A DNA stretch of 64,000 nt from Microthyrium microscopicum (lineage: Eukaryota; Ascomycota; Dothideomycetes; Microthyriales; Microthyriaceae): assembly GCA_010405405.1 (NCBI GenBank), contig MU004235.1:200538-264537 (forward strand). Reading direction: 5' to 3'. The position numbers and the translations under genes are program-made. The notes below the pieces were generated by a model. It did not search any database and had not been told where the DNA came from. It saw nothing but the letters and a program-made list of their open reading frames with translations. The number at the start of each line of letters is the position of its first letter. The first letter of the stretch is position 1. Below, one piece after another: positions 35,024 to 46,859 of this stretch.

Positions 35024-36174
35024 ATGCCTACAATGCGGCCTCCTCGCATACGCCCAACTGCGCTCCGTAGCTTCCAAATCACGCCTCTGCGCAGAATCTC
35101 CTCCGCAAGTCCCTGGCACTGGCACTCCGGCGAAACCGTCGACCTCGCCTTCGACCTCCACAAAGAAGGCGAATGCAAAACCGACTCGTCAAAATGCAAA
35201 CCACCCATAATATTCCTCCACGGTCTCTTCGGCTCCAAAATCAACAACCGCAGCATCGGCAAGCACGTCTTCCCTCCACCCTTGTCCCATTGACACACAT
35301 CAACTAACATCTGTTTAGACGACTATCCCGCTCCCTCAACCGTCCCGTTTACGCCCTCGTCCGTACCCTCACCACCTTTCCATACCGCTTTGCTAATACA
35401 TCCAAAGGATCTACGCAACCACGGCGCCTCCCCTCACAACCCCGAACACACCTACGCCGCTCTCGCCGCCGACGTCGCCGCCTTTCTTTCCAAACACTCC
35501 ATATCGCGGCCAACGCTAATCGGGCACAGTATGGGCGCCAAAGCAGCCATGGCGCTGGCACTCTGGGAACCAGACCGTATCGCGAACTTGATAGCAGTTG
35601 ACAATGCGCCCGTAGACGCAGCGTTAAAGAGCGATTTCCATTCATATGTGGCTGGAATGCGGGCGGTGAGTCGAGCGGGTGTGGGGACGCAGAAGGAGGC
35701 GGATGGGATATTAAGTGAATATGCGAAAGTAAGTAAAGTCACCCAGGATATATGGAGGGGGTTGGGCTAATGATTTGCTTAGGAGTTACCGGTACGACAG
35801 TTTCTGTTGACGAATCTGGTGAGGCCGAAGACGGGGGATAGTAAGGTTCTTGAGTGGCGGATTCCGGTGGAGGATTTGGCGAGGCAGTTGGATGGGATGG
35901 GTGATTTTCCGTTTAGGGATCCGGAGAAGGCTAGGTTTGAAGGGCCGACATTGATTGTGAGGGGGACGAAGAGTCCGTATGTCGCGGATGAAGCTTTGCC
36001 GGTGATAGGGAGGTTTTTTCCGAGGTTTAGGTTGGTTGATATTGAGTCTGGGCATTGGGTTATTAGTGAGAATCCGGAGGCGTTTAAAGATGGTGAGTGA
36101 TGATCGGCTGGATTGTGTGGTGTATGCTAACGTGACATACAGCCGTTGTCGAATTTTTGGAGGATAAAGATTAA
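35024..36174 (+). CDS. ABHD11/Imo32-like mitochondrial alpha/beta hydrolase
   Basis: Five exons: 35024-35262, 35319-35358, 35408-35728, 35783-36092 and 36143-36174; 313 residues. ABHD11 and yeast Imo32 are mitochondrial matrix hydrolases; ABHD11 protects lipoylation of 2-oxoglutarate dehydrogenase. The N-terminus is Arg-rich and lacks acids (MPTMRPPRIRPTALRSF), a likely import signal; an open frame continues upstream without ATG, so the start at 35024 was chosen. Fold landmarks: IIFLHGLFGSK (oxyanion region), YALDLRNHGASPH, nucleophile Ser134 in GHSMGA, and His291 in ESGHWVISENP. The first intron starts with GC rather than GT (35263-35318); only this boundary joins SIGK to RLSRSLNRPVYAL in frame. 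Tail-to-tail with rps1. Confidence 0.85.
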
Positions 36175-36346
36175 TAGCCATGAAGCGGAAGCAAAATATA
36201 CCCCTAGAGAATCAAAGCATCACGCTGCGCAGATAGATAGACAGAAATTAATTGATCAAAGCAGCCATTGAATTGATTTCAGTTTAATCAATCATAACAC
36301 CGTATATGCCGTAGCCCAGAATGAGAATTGATCCACTGCATGATTT

Positions 36347-37285
36347 TTACACCTCTTCCAAGACAGTCTCCTTGAACTCCCGCTCAACCTTCTGGCCAGA
36401 GTCATCAGTTGTCGAGTCACCGTGAAGAGCCAAAAGAGCACCCAGATCGAACTTGGGTGCCTTGAGGAGCTTGACCTTGCGAACATAGACCTGAGAATAA
36501 TGTTAGATACGGCCAGAAGTTTGTAAACAATGATAACCTACGTTTTGGAGAGGATAGATGCCGTGGCATGCAGACTCGATCTCACGGCCAATGGCCTCTG
36601 GGATGAGCTTTCCAACCAATTGGTGGAGTGTGAGACCATGGGATTGCTTGGCAATAACCTCCATCATCTTCTTGCGGATTTGACGGATCTGCGAGCTTTG
36701 TGCATAGGTAGTCTTCTTGATCTGGTTGTTCCGCTTTTTGGTGAAGGCAATGATGAATAGGCGGACGAGGTAGTCATCGGTAGTCTTGACGACAGTGTTG
36801 GCCTCAATGAGAGTTTGCCACTTGCGCACGAGCGAGCGAAGCTTGTCGGAGGTAAAGTCGAGACCGTGGAAGTTGGTCAAGCAGTTCTTGCCTTGGACTT
36901 CGTCGACCCGGAGTTTGACCTTTCGGAATGCGTGGTCTTCATCTTTCTGGAGATCGGCGAGCGAGACTTCGAAGATGCGGCCCTTGAGGGCGTCGTTGGC
37001 GTTTTTGAGACCGGTGGTGCGGTTCACGAGGGTTTTGCCGACTCTGTAGAAAAAGATTCATTAGCGACTGTTCAAAGTAGTACAATCAACGCAATAATCT
37101 TGAGCTGTCCCATTGATTATATCTCCAATGGCGTAAGGATGTGAATTTTGTGGGTTGACGTACTGGCGATGTTGGAATGTGGTGGGAGCCTTGACATCGT
37201 ACCAATCCTTCTTTGCGAAAGGATCGGTTCGCTTCTTCAAGCCCTTTTTGCCTTTCGAAAGGCGCTTGTTCTTGCCTACAGCCAT
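36347..37285 (-). CDS. rps1: 40S ribosomal protein S1 (eS1, S3aE)
   Basis: Three exons: 37164-37285, 36542-37043 and 36347-36490 (introns 120 and 51 nt); 255 residues, the family's normal length. Structural protein of the small subunit near the mRNA exit. Highly conserved blocks are obvious: [59 protein letters not shown] and [17 protein letters not shown]. The early first intron close to the start is usual for fungal ribosomal protein genes. Confidence 0.96.
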
Positions 37286-38610
37286 GATTGCGACGAGAGG
37301 GTGGTGGTTGGCAGGTCGCGCACTTGTCTGTTTGGTGTTGGATTTTCATCAACTGAATTGGAACGCATAGTGGGTTGGTTGTGGTGGCTTGGCATTCGAT
37401 GAGTAAGCTTCTTGAGCGCTAGTACACTTTAGCTTAGGCGCACTAGAACAGCCCCATATATCCAGCTAACCAGCCCCTGACCCTTTTATCGCGTGCTCCT
37501 TTTTGGGATATCGCGTAACTACAGTTCTTCAACTTTGCAGTCGCTGGAGAATCACCTCCCAGCAAACCCGTCAGACACTTCTCAGAAGCTTACGATGGGC
37601 CAGGCCCAAATACTGACCCTTCATCTTAGGCCCATTGTGCTTTGGATTTCACTCTGGAGTAGCTTCTCCATCACTTGGATCCTCCCTCAGTCCGCAATCA
37701 TGGGATCCATCATGTTCTGACAGACCAAGCGAGTACGAATCAGGGACCAAGGCTATGCTACTGAGTTTGGAGTACTGATGTTCTATGCCTTTTGACTTTC
37801 TAGTCTTGTGGCCAGTCGACCCATCTGTTTGTAGTCTACAATTGGTCCCCTTCTTAATGTTACCACTTCACCAATATAGGATTTGTCTCATGGCAGTCTA
37901 GCAATCAAGTGAGCCGACTGCAGCATGTGGGTACTAGATTTGCAAATCAAGTAGCCAAGGTATCGTGAGCCTCCTCTTGTATTCATACACAGTCAACTTA
38001 TCCAGTAGCAAAGTCCAGATATAGGCCAGATAACCGGTGGACGAAATAAGTGACGGCTCCCACCATCCACGATCTCTACCATCATGGCTTCTGAGGAGCA
38101 TGTGCCCTATTTTCCAGCCTATTCAATATGTCCGACGTCAAATACAAAACCAATGGGACATAATTTACTCAGTATTGAAACGTGACTGGTGGACGTCATC
38201 GAAAGTGGTTTCAAGCCTGTCATTTTGCCTAATGGTTGTAGGCTCAGATGTCACTGACAGCTGACTTAGCAAACCCAGGGACACAGGTCAGTGAGAGAAA
38301 AATTGCTATAAGCAATTGGGCATCTGATTATGAGCTCAAGGGCCTCTTCCTACCAAAGGGAAATTTTGTATCACCGCAACCTAGCATTTCGGGCACCCGC
38401 TTCTGTCATAACTTAAAGAATTTGCACCCAAGCGGATATGCACAATTCCAGATTGCCATGGCGATTTGACATGCCATTGAGGCAATCTCATAACAGAAGT
38501 ACTGCAGCATTACTACAAATACTCCGTACAGGACATTTCTTTAAGCCCCTAGATCAAGACTTTGACATTCTTGAGACTTTACAGCGGAGGAGCTAATAAC
38601 AAGCATCAAA
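37286..38610. other. Intergenic; left edge of accessory stretch
   Basis: Upstream of rps1 for the first few hundred bases, then AT-richer DNA. Two neighbouring plus-strand frames (38037-38264 and 38248-38469) are about 75 codons each with no family resemblance. Nothing supported. Confidence 0.45.
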
Positions 38611-39221
38611 ATGAGTCAATCCAAATCAGCCAACAAATGCATTCATTGCTCCATCCCGCTACCATGCAACGATGCCGGCCAAACTTGCACTCATTGCCTA
38701 GAAATGATGCCACTTCTCAAGATGTTGTGGAAATCATCCGCCAAAACCAAGACCACCATCTACGTGCCTCTCTCGTACTATTCTCCGCGAGGCACGCATT
38801 TGCAGCTCGATTACATGTGGACCGCAGAAGATATCAAACAGTATGAAGAGCATGGCATGATCAAGTTCGACTGCTTCCTACCGAATGCCAGGGAAAGAAT
38901 GGTGATCGAGGTATGTTATACTCTCGATTCTCCTCGCTGTGCTCATTTTCGCAACAGATCGTTCCTCTCAAGATAGTCAATGGTGATGCACACGTTGCTA
39001 GAGCAGACATATACAGACGTACCAACAACCGGTTTGTGATGTCCGGCCCTTTTGCTCCTGGCGGTCTGGTTATCATTCCATCCAATTACCTCAATCTTCC
39101 CAAGTTATCCCTCACTGAGCTTGAGGCGATCAAGGTTGACGAAAGTACCATTCCTCTGGACGCTTGCGTGCACAAAACTCGTGTCGGCCCAAATAATGAG
39201 CTATTGATTGTCAGAGACTGA
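38611..39221 (+). CDS. Unrecognised small protein with CxxC pairs
   Basis: Two exons, 38611-38910 and 38958-39221, split by a clean 47-nt intron (GTATGT..CAACAG, phase 0); 187 residues. The N-terminus has Cys at 10, 13, 19, 26 and 29 (CIHCSIPLPC then CTHC), so two CxxC pairs 13 residues apart, spaced like a small zinc ribbon. The middle and end alternate strand-like hydrophobics (IYVPLSYY, GGLVIIPSNYL, NELLIVRD). No signal peptide or membrane segment. I do not know the family. It lies 387 bases upstream of the ABCC transporter on the same strand, which may or may not mean joint use. Confidence 0.6.
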
Positions 39222-39608
39222 GGTAATATGCTTCGGCTCTCAATTTGAGGGACTAGTGCTTTCAGGCAGAAAAGTAAAGCAGAACCAGTTTATTCCAGGT
39301 GAGATAAGGGACCATATGCTAGCTCTAGCTTTAAGTCCAGTTTCAATTTACCACAGCCTATTTAAAGTCCCTGCAGCTATTCATTTTATTGTGTGTATGA
39401 AGGTCTAGTGAGATCTTGCAACTGGCGTTGGCGTTGTTGTGCAACACATTGATGCAATAGGCAGCTAAGGTCAATATGCATCATGCAGAACTTGAAGGAT
39501 CAAGGCCCCTGCCAGGCACCTACATATCCAAAAAGCTATAATGGGGTCTCATAACCGCCAGATTTTTGCTTCAATTGTAACTCATGTCGATTTCATAAGG
39601 TTACCTCG
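39222..39608. other. Spacer before the ABC transporter
   Basis: AT-rich, no coding signal; presumed promoter of the transporter. Confidence 0.5.
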
Positions 39609-42600
39609 ATGATGGCGGAATATAAGACTAAGTGCAATGTCACTGCTGATAACAAGTTTGGTCCAGCAGTGGCATGCATGGACTTTGACTTTACGCTGAC
39701 TTTCGAGCACACTATTCTAGTCATCGGAACATCTAGCTTGTTTATCTTGGCTTCGATGTTTCGGCTCCAAAGATTGTTCAAGGAGTCGCGAAAGGTTGAC
39801 GGCTCCTGGAATATCTATGGACTTAAAATCGTAAGGACTGGTCTGCTCGCATCATGTCATAATAGCTTACAGTATTCAGGCTACAGCATTCTTGATACTA
39901 GCTATAAAAACAACTAGCCTGATACTATGGACGAAGTTGCCAGTCACCAAATATTCTATCGCCGCAGCATCAGTGGCCTTGGTCGGGGCTATCGGGACTG
40001 TGGCACTTGTAACCTTGGAGCATATTAGATCAAAGCGTCCATCATCTGCCGTCTTGGTTTATCTTTTTACTCAGATCATGGTAGAATCCTGCGTTCTACG
40101 CACGCTGAAGCTACGAAATTTTGGTCTGGCTATCACCACAGTCAGCTGGGTCAGTATCTTTGCTCAGCTCTTGCTGCTGGCATTGGAATCCGTTACCAAA
40201 AGATCTCACCTTAAAGAATCGAGCAAATACGGAATCGAAGAGACAGCAGGGATTTTTGATAGAAGCGTCGTCTGGTGGCTGAACCGGCTGTTCTGGCGTG
40301 GCAGCCACCACGTATTGAAACAATCGGATCTCTTCCAGCTGGATAGTTCTCTCAAGTCTCAGCGACTGCAGAACAAGATCTTGTTCAGCTGGGATAAGAG
40401 TAAATCTTCCAACTCTTCGGTTTATATGAGCTGAACATTTTACAGAAAAGGCGAGCCAGCACGCTTTGCTGGAAACTATCATGTCTGCGATGAAGACTTC
40501 AATCCTGTGGACTATCCCACCGAGGGCTGTGAAAATAGCGTTGACGTACTCTCAGGCATTCCTTATTGATGCTGTGTTGAGCTTCCTCAAGAATGACTCC
40601 AGTAAGAGAGATATGAATCACGCTTATGGTCTTATTGGCGCCACGGCACTGATATATATTGGGATAGCAGTGAGTGTTTCGAGCGACAGTCAATACAAAA
40701 GCACTAATGGCAGCAGATTATTGATTGTGCTACTCAGGAGAAGCGTAATCGTATGGTCACAACATTGCGTGGGTCAATAATTTCTCTCATCTATAACAAA
40801 GCGCTTCAATACCCTTCAGCGGTTGGTGACTCGCCGGCAGTTACACTCATATCCGCGGATGTGGATCAGATGAGTAATGCTTTGATGTACGCGTCTGAAG
40901 TTTGGGCAATAGTCGCAGAAATAGCGGTTGGTGTTGCACTTCTTTGGCGCCAAATGGGTCCAGTAGCTCTCGCACCGATAGCTTTGACTATCATCACGGC
41001 GGGAATTAATACTTTTCTTGCGCGTTCACAAGGAAATAAGCGCGGTATCTGGCTTGAAGCCATGCAAAAGCGAATTGGACTCACGTCTACTGTTCTTGGG
41101 TCCATGAAGTCTGTCAAACTCAGCGGCATGTCAGAAACTACTGCCAAACTGCTGCAAGAAAATCGAGTCCTGGAAATTGAGAAGGCAAAGTCATTCCGCC
41201 TCTTTACAGTTTGGCAAAACACTGTTGGTAAGGTAACCCTCTTCCCCTCAAAATCAGTCGTAATTATAACAATAACAAGCTTCACTCCCATCTTCGATTT
41301 CAGGCCTACTAGTCTTTGCTGCATATGCCGTCCAGGCGCATTTTGGCTACAGTGTTCCCCTGACTACAGCAAAAGCGTACACGTCGCTGGCTTTGATCTC
41401 CATCCTTTCTCAACCCGCCTCAATGCTACTGCAAGCTACCTCAGCGGTATTCTCAGTCTCTGGGAATATCGAGAGACTCGAAGGCTACTTGAAGAAAGCG
41501 GACAGCATAGCACCCCGGCTAGAGGATGATAGACCGTCAAAACAGCACTCAACGTCAGACGTAATGGTTCTTTTCGAGAGTGTAGTTTTGAACACTTCAT
41601 CTCATACTACTCATGCCTCAACCGACGCCCAAATAAGGAGAGGCACTTCATGCATGATCTCAGGGCCAGTAGGAGCTGGTAAGTCAACTCTATTACGATT
41701 CATACTTGGTGAAGCGAAACCAGAGAACGGAAAAATAACTACATGTGCCTCATCCATTGGGTACTGCTCTGCCAATCCTTGGATGCTTAATGTGACCATC
41801 AAGGAAAACATCGTTGTCGGCAAAGAATGGGATGAACAATGGTATTGTACAGTACTTCATATCTGTGACCTCGCAACAGATCTTGCATTGTTGCCACGGG
41901 GGGAAGACTCTTTAGTAGGTAGTCGCGGTGTAACTCTTAGTGGTGGTCAGAAACATCGAGTTGCGCTTGCAAGAGCTTTGTATGCTCGATGCCCGCTGCT
42001 TTTACTTGATGATATGTTCAGCTCCTTGGACCAACCTACGAGACTAAGGATTGCTCAACGACTTCTTGGGCACACAAAACAACATGGATTTACACTCGTG
42101 TTCATCAGCAATGATAGTAAGTGGATATACGCATGGTTCAGCATTGCATTGAGAAAGCTGATAATTTTAGCGACTCTCGCACAGTTCGCTGATGAGATAT
42201 TCGTGCTCGAAAATGGTACCATACGAATTTGCCAGACGTCACCTGTCATGATGTCCACTGATTTGACCCCGGAGTTTGATGCTCATAAAGAGGACAAAGT
42301 TGACTTGCCGATATCAAAATTACCTGGAACAGGAAGTGCGGTTGACGAGAGTAGAAGTATTCCTAAAGTCGCTTCTGAAGGAAACAAGCGACAAGTCGGT
42401 GACTACTCTGTATGGGTCTATTATGCAAAGTCGATTGGTTTGTTTCACTGCTTTATGATGCTACTCTTTACAATTGTTGCAGTCATGGCTGCCAATTTTC
42501 CAAGTAAGCATTCATTCTTTGGTACCACGTTAACTCACTGATGCCTTGAAGGGCTTTGGTTAAAAGACCCTGAAAGGTCTAGAAGTGCTCTCGGTTTGTT

Positions 42601-44278
42601 CATTGCAGTGTATGCCATATCTGCCGTTCTAGAAAGTGCTGGAATGGCACTTATGCTTTGGTAAACAATCAAGTCTACACCTTAGAACTTACTGACACTT
42701 TGCAGGGAGACCATGATAAAGATCTCTTCTAGATCCTCTATTCGACTACATCAGAGCCTAGTCACTTCGACCTTTAACGCACCAATGTCGTATTTCGACA
42801 CGGTCGACAACTCAGTGATTCTGAACAGATTTAGTCAGGATATGACTCTTATAGAATCAGTCCTTCCAATCATGACCTATATTGTGCTTCAAAGTAAGTT
42901 GATGATGTTTAATGCAGTTTTGGGTCATAATAACGAATGCATAGGCTTGATAGCGTGTATTGTTCAGCTGGCTTTTGTGGCGATGAGCTCGGTCTATATG
43001 GTTGCGACGCTTCCACCTCTGCTTCTGATTCTTTATTTTACCCAAACTTTCTATCTACGGACGTCTCGCCAACTGAGATATCTCGACCTGGAAGCCAAAT
43101 CCCCACTCTATCAGCAATTCACAGAGACCATAGAGGGCGTTGCAACGATTCGCGCCTTGCGGTCACAAGAATGGTTCCTATCCATATTTTCGACTCGCCT
43201 AGACGAATCACAAAAACCTCATTATCTCTTGTTGTGTGTTCAGAGGTGGTTGGGACTGGTATTGAATATGGTTCTTGGCGCAACAGCAGTTGTTCTGGTA
43301 GCTATATCGTGTACCACTAGATTATCAAGTGCTGGTGGTCTGGGTGTCGCGCTGACGACAATACTCGCCATGAATGGTCAGCTGCATAATCTCATTTCAG
43401 CTTGGACACAGGCCGAAACATCGATAGGCAGTGTTGCTCGAACCAAGGAGTATGCAACGGCTACCCCAAATGAGAACTCTCCCAGTACCATCGCACAGTG
43501 GAATAGTCATGAAAGTACATGGCCAAAGGGCGACATACAGATCAGCAAATTGACTACAAAGTATGGCACAAGGGGAAATGAACACGTCGCGCTCCAAGAT
43601 ATCAGCATTTCGTTTGAGTCAGGGCAAAACATAGGGATTTGCGGTAGGACTGGAAGGTATGTGAAGCGAGATAGTAATAACCAGGGAAAACTAATTTTAT
43701 CCAGTGGGAAAAGCACTCTCATCTCCGTGCTGCTAAGACTGGTAGACCCAGAAAGTGGCACTGTCACAATCGGCAATATCGATATCTCAAAAATACCTAG
43801 GGAGGTGATTAGAAAACACATTATCTGTCTCCCCCAAGATCCGATACTACTCCCCGGAACGTTTGAGTACAATCTGGACCCTGAAGGCTCCGGAACTCTA
43901 CCAACTCTCCAAGAAGTACTTAAGCAGGTCAACCTCTGGGACCTTGTAGTGAGCAGAGGCGGACTCGAGGGCCAACTACAGCCAGATGCTCTATCGCAAG
44001 GCGAACGTCAACTGTTGGCTTTAGCCAGAGCGGTCCTCCGGAATCGTCAGTGCCAAGGTAACAGTATTCTTATAATGGATGAAGCAACAAGCAATCTTGA
44101 TCCGCTTCACGAAAGTTTGATGCTTAGTGTTATTCGAGAAGAGTTTCAGGGCCAGACCGTCCTAAATATTGCTCATAAGCAGGAAGCCCTGAAGGATTGT
44201 GACTTGATAGTGGTGCTGGACAATGCAAAGGTAAACCGTGTGGGCTCATCAGAGGAAATATTGACCAGTGGTGCTTAA
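39609..44278 (+). CDS. ABCC-family (MRP-like) full transporter
   Basis: Ten exons: 39609-39830, 39880-40399, 40446-40669, 40717-41227, 41304-42116, 42171-42503, 42552-42660, 42706-42893, 42945-43656 and 43705-44278; 1401 residues. Two introns (42894-42944 and 43657-43704) are multiples of three and would read through; splicing the second restores Walker A GRTGSGKST. Order: TMD0 (start C-x-A-D-x-x-FGPAV as in fungal ABCC proteins), TMD1, NBD1, TMD2, NBD2. NBD1 has GPVGAGKST, LSGGQKHRVALARAL and LLLLDDMFSSLD; NBD2 has LSQGERQLLALARAV and ILIMDEATSNLD. In NBD1 the Q-loop Gln is Ala (YCSANPW), the catalytic Glu is Asp and the H-loop His is Asn, so only NBD2 should hydrolyse ATP. Fungal relatives export drugs, conjugates or secondary metabolites; the substrate is unknown. 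Confidence 0.88.
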
Positions 44279-44422
44279 CGCGCCATTGGGGAACTTTGTC
44301 CTTCAATTCAAGAGGCAACAATAACTCATATGATTAGTCATGTAACATCTTTGCGAAGACAAGGAGCTGAAGACAAGGCGATAACCCAGAGATGTCGTTT
44401 GATTGCTAGCATGAGCTCCAAG

Positions 44423-45008
44423 CTATAAAATGGGTTCAACAATCTGCATACAGTAAGCTTGATAGCTGGAATCTAATGGCATTTGCATTTTCATTCCGTA
44501 TACGGTGCCCATATGAAAGGCAAATTCTGTCCTCGTCATGTCTGGCCCTGTGTAACTCATCTCAATCGTGGTATTGTTGAGAAACGGCAAAAAAATGTCT
44601 GCCAATCGATCCCCTGGATGTTTGGAAGCTTCGATCGCTTCTTGAGGCTAGTCCAATGCATAGAAATCTTCCTCCATATAGTTGGTTAATTCCCCCAACC
44701 TGCATAGCAGGACGCTGAGATGTGTTGTGTTAGATTGCTGTTTGACAAAGAGATAGTTCTCGCCAGGCTAGACATCTAGTCCTCGAACTTCTCATCAACG
44801 AACTATAGGCTGCTGATTGGTAGACTTATCCCAAATCTATGTATGCAGAAAGTTGGTTGCTGGCAATGATATTTCGTATTTGGACGTGTGTGAAGTAAAG
44901 GACGACTGACCCCTTCCAAGGTTCGGACGACATGAAAAAAGCTTCGAAATCAATCGGATTTAGGACGGAGGATCGCAAATACGAAACCATTAAGTTAATG
45001 CCGAACAA
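44423..45008 (-). pseudogene. Decayed coding stretch, unknown family
   Basis: The minus strand between 45008 and 44423 reads as protein over most of its length (FEAFFMSSEPWKGSVVLYF; NYLFVKQQSNTTHLSVLLCR; MSYTGPDMTRTEFAFHMGTV) but is cut by a TAA near 44829 and by TAG codons at 44768-44770 and 44648-44650. Both TAGs precede CCT and would be Trp or Gln codons after one C-to-T or G-to-A change, the kind RIP makes. No ordinary intron removes both. I read it as a dead host gene beside the ABM gene; a live gene with unusual splicing is less likely. Family not recognised. Similar decayed sequence may extend upstream to about 45050. Confidence 0.45.
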
Positions 45009-45134
45009 CTAACTCCTGGAATTATTCATAACTCATGTTCACTGTTTACGAATATCGTGGTATATATTAGAAGCTCAAAAACCAGAACGCGATATTTTCA
45101 TTCGCCAACATTTTCGAACCAGTCCATTGTCAAT

Positions 45135-45540
45135 ATGTCTAACAACCTCAGCAAAAAGCCCGTCATTCTCCATGTCACTTGGACATTGAAACCCGGAACT
45201 GGAGAAAAGTTCCTCGAAATATTCAAGCCAGTGGCAGAGAAGATAGCCGCAGAAAAGGAATGTCGTTACCTCAATGTTTTCCAAGATATCCGTGACGAAA
45301 ACATCTTTAAGATCGTCCAGATCTGGGACGCCGATGCGACTTGGATATCAACAGTATGATACTCATGGTCGTAGTCCATACTTGAAGATCTTCACTAATT
45401 CAATTTCCTGTGTCTAGACATTGAGTGCTCGCGACTATTATCCACCATTTTTTGAAGCGATGAAAGAAATCGCTGTAAAGCACAGAGAATCCAACGCTCT
45501 TTTGGCTGTTGATGGGTTCAATTTAGTGAAACCTACTTGA
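45135..45540 (+). CDS. Small ABM-fold (dimeric alpha-beta barrel) protein
   Basis: Two exons, 45135-45353 and 45418-45540, with a 64-nt intron in phase 0; 113 residues. Sequence runs VILHVTWTLKPGTGEKFLEI, CRYLNVFQD, FKIVQIWDADATW, then after the splice DYYPPFFEAMKEI. A strand, a helix starting at the G-x-G-E-K-F position, the E-C-R-Y-L strand and a W-D-x-x-x-W strand is the antibiotic biosynthesis monooxygenase (ABM) pattern. Members are small cofactor-free monooxygenases of aromatic polyketides or stress proteins of unknown chemistry; sequence alone cannot choose. An in-frame extension upstream of 45135 exists but the ATG at 45135 gives the family-like start. Next to the ABCC exporter. Confidence 0.7.
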
Positions 45541-46859
45541 TAGAATGGTACTTATGGTTCTTGGAGTACGACAACACTGGATGATTATCATTCTCGAGCG
45601 TTTTGTACTGAGGAGGTAGAAATATATTATGTAAATACCCCGTTTCCAGAGTTAAATGCAAACCTAAGCCATCTCAAACAAGACCAAATGCAAGCTCCAT
45701 TTGCTGTAAACTCGCGATCTGTAGTGTCATCCTGTCGAACCACTTGAATGCTTCTAGAACAATAGCAAAACAAATATGCAAGTATTGTAGTCACGCGTGA
45801 TGATATGCGTAAGCGAGAACAATCGTCGATATGGGCATGTCAAGACTTATGTGACACGAGGGCGATTACTCGTCCATACCTAATGCTGTGAACTCGCTTC
45901 ACAAAGGTATTGAGGGCAACACGACCTTGTACATTAGCAATTATACCACCTTTTAGAAGGGCCACTGAGTGTTGAACTTAGGATGTTTTAAATTGTTTCG
46001 ATAGAACTCAAGTAATAGCTTTGCTCTTTGACCTGTTCAGTGACATTAGGTTTGAGCATTTTATAATCACGGTTACTGTTCTTGTGATGTTCAAAAACAT
46101 ACCAGATCCAAAACCTTTTCAATGTATGTACGTACGTATTATCGGACTCTAGATATGTCGTGCTTCGTTCAGATCATAAACCATTTGAGCTATTGTCACG
46201 AATGCTTCGGCAACTTGACGGCCGAATGTGTGCGCTTCTCTTGCAACTTGACGCTAGAAATGTAAAATGCTGGCACTACTACCTTTGATTTTCAGTGCTT
46301 ATGTTCAGGTTGCGCAAAGTTCTTACTATACAACTCCGATTGTCAGTCTCAACTAATGTCCACTGTGTCTTATCCTTCTCAACTCAGCCCAAGAGTATTC
46401 CAGTCCTCCTCTATTCAAGATCACCAACAACCGCATGATGATCAGGGGCACATTTCATAATGCATACACCGCAGCTGTAGAGAATTCATAGCCAGGAACA
46501 ATCTGCATTAGTTTCTGCTTCTTCAATCTCCCGCATACATTCTACTCCACTTTTATGCTTCGCTCGCTTACCTGCCTGTGGAGATAAGCAGTTTGTGCTA
46601 AACCAATCCTTTCGTGCTCGGAGGTTTTGTGGTACTACTCCCAATCACTGCAGATCTGTACAACACCAACTCTAGATGAAGGAGGTTGGATATCTTCATC
46701 AGTATATCTTGACCAATTAGAGCATACCGTACTGATTCTCAAGATAACCGATAGTAAGCTCGATGTTTTCTAGATATTGGCGATCTAGTCAAGTGTATTA
46801 GAAGTGGATATGTGATTGAGTTTAGTACTGCGATGTAGGGAGTCAAGACACTTGGATAA
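45541..46859. other. Gene-poor DNA with faint coding traces
   Basis: AT-richer than the housekeeping part. On the minus strand between about 46010 and 45620 one frame has only two stops in roughly 125 codons, perhaps a relic; nothing recognisable. No intact gene. Confidence 0.4.

Noticed and set aside
37493-38469. Three plus frames of about 75 codons upstream of the CxxC gene
   Set aside because: Length expected by chance; no shared product and no good introns.
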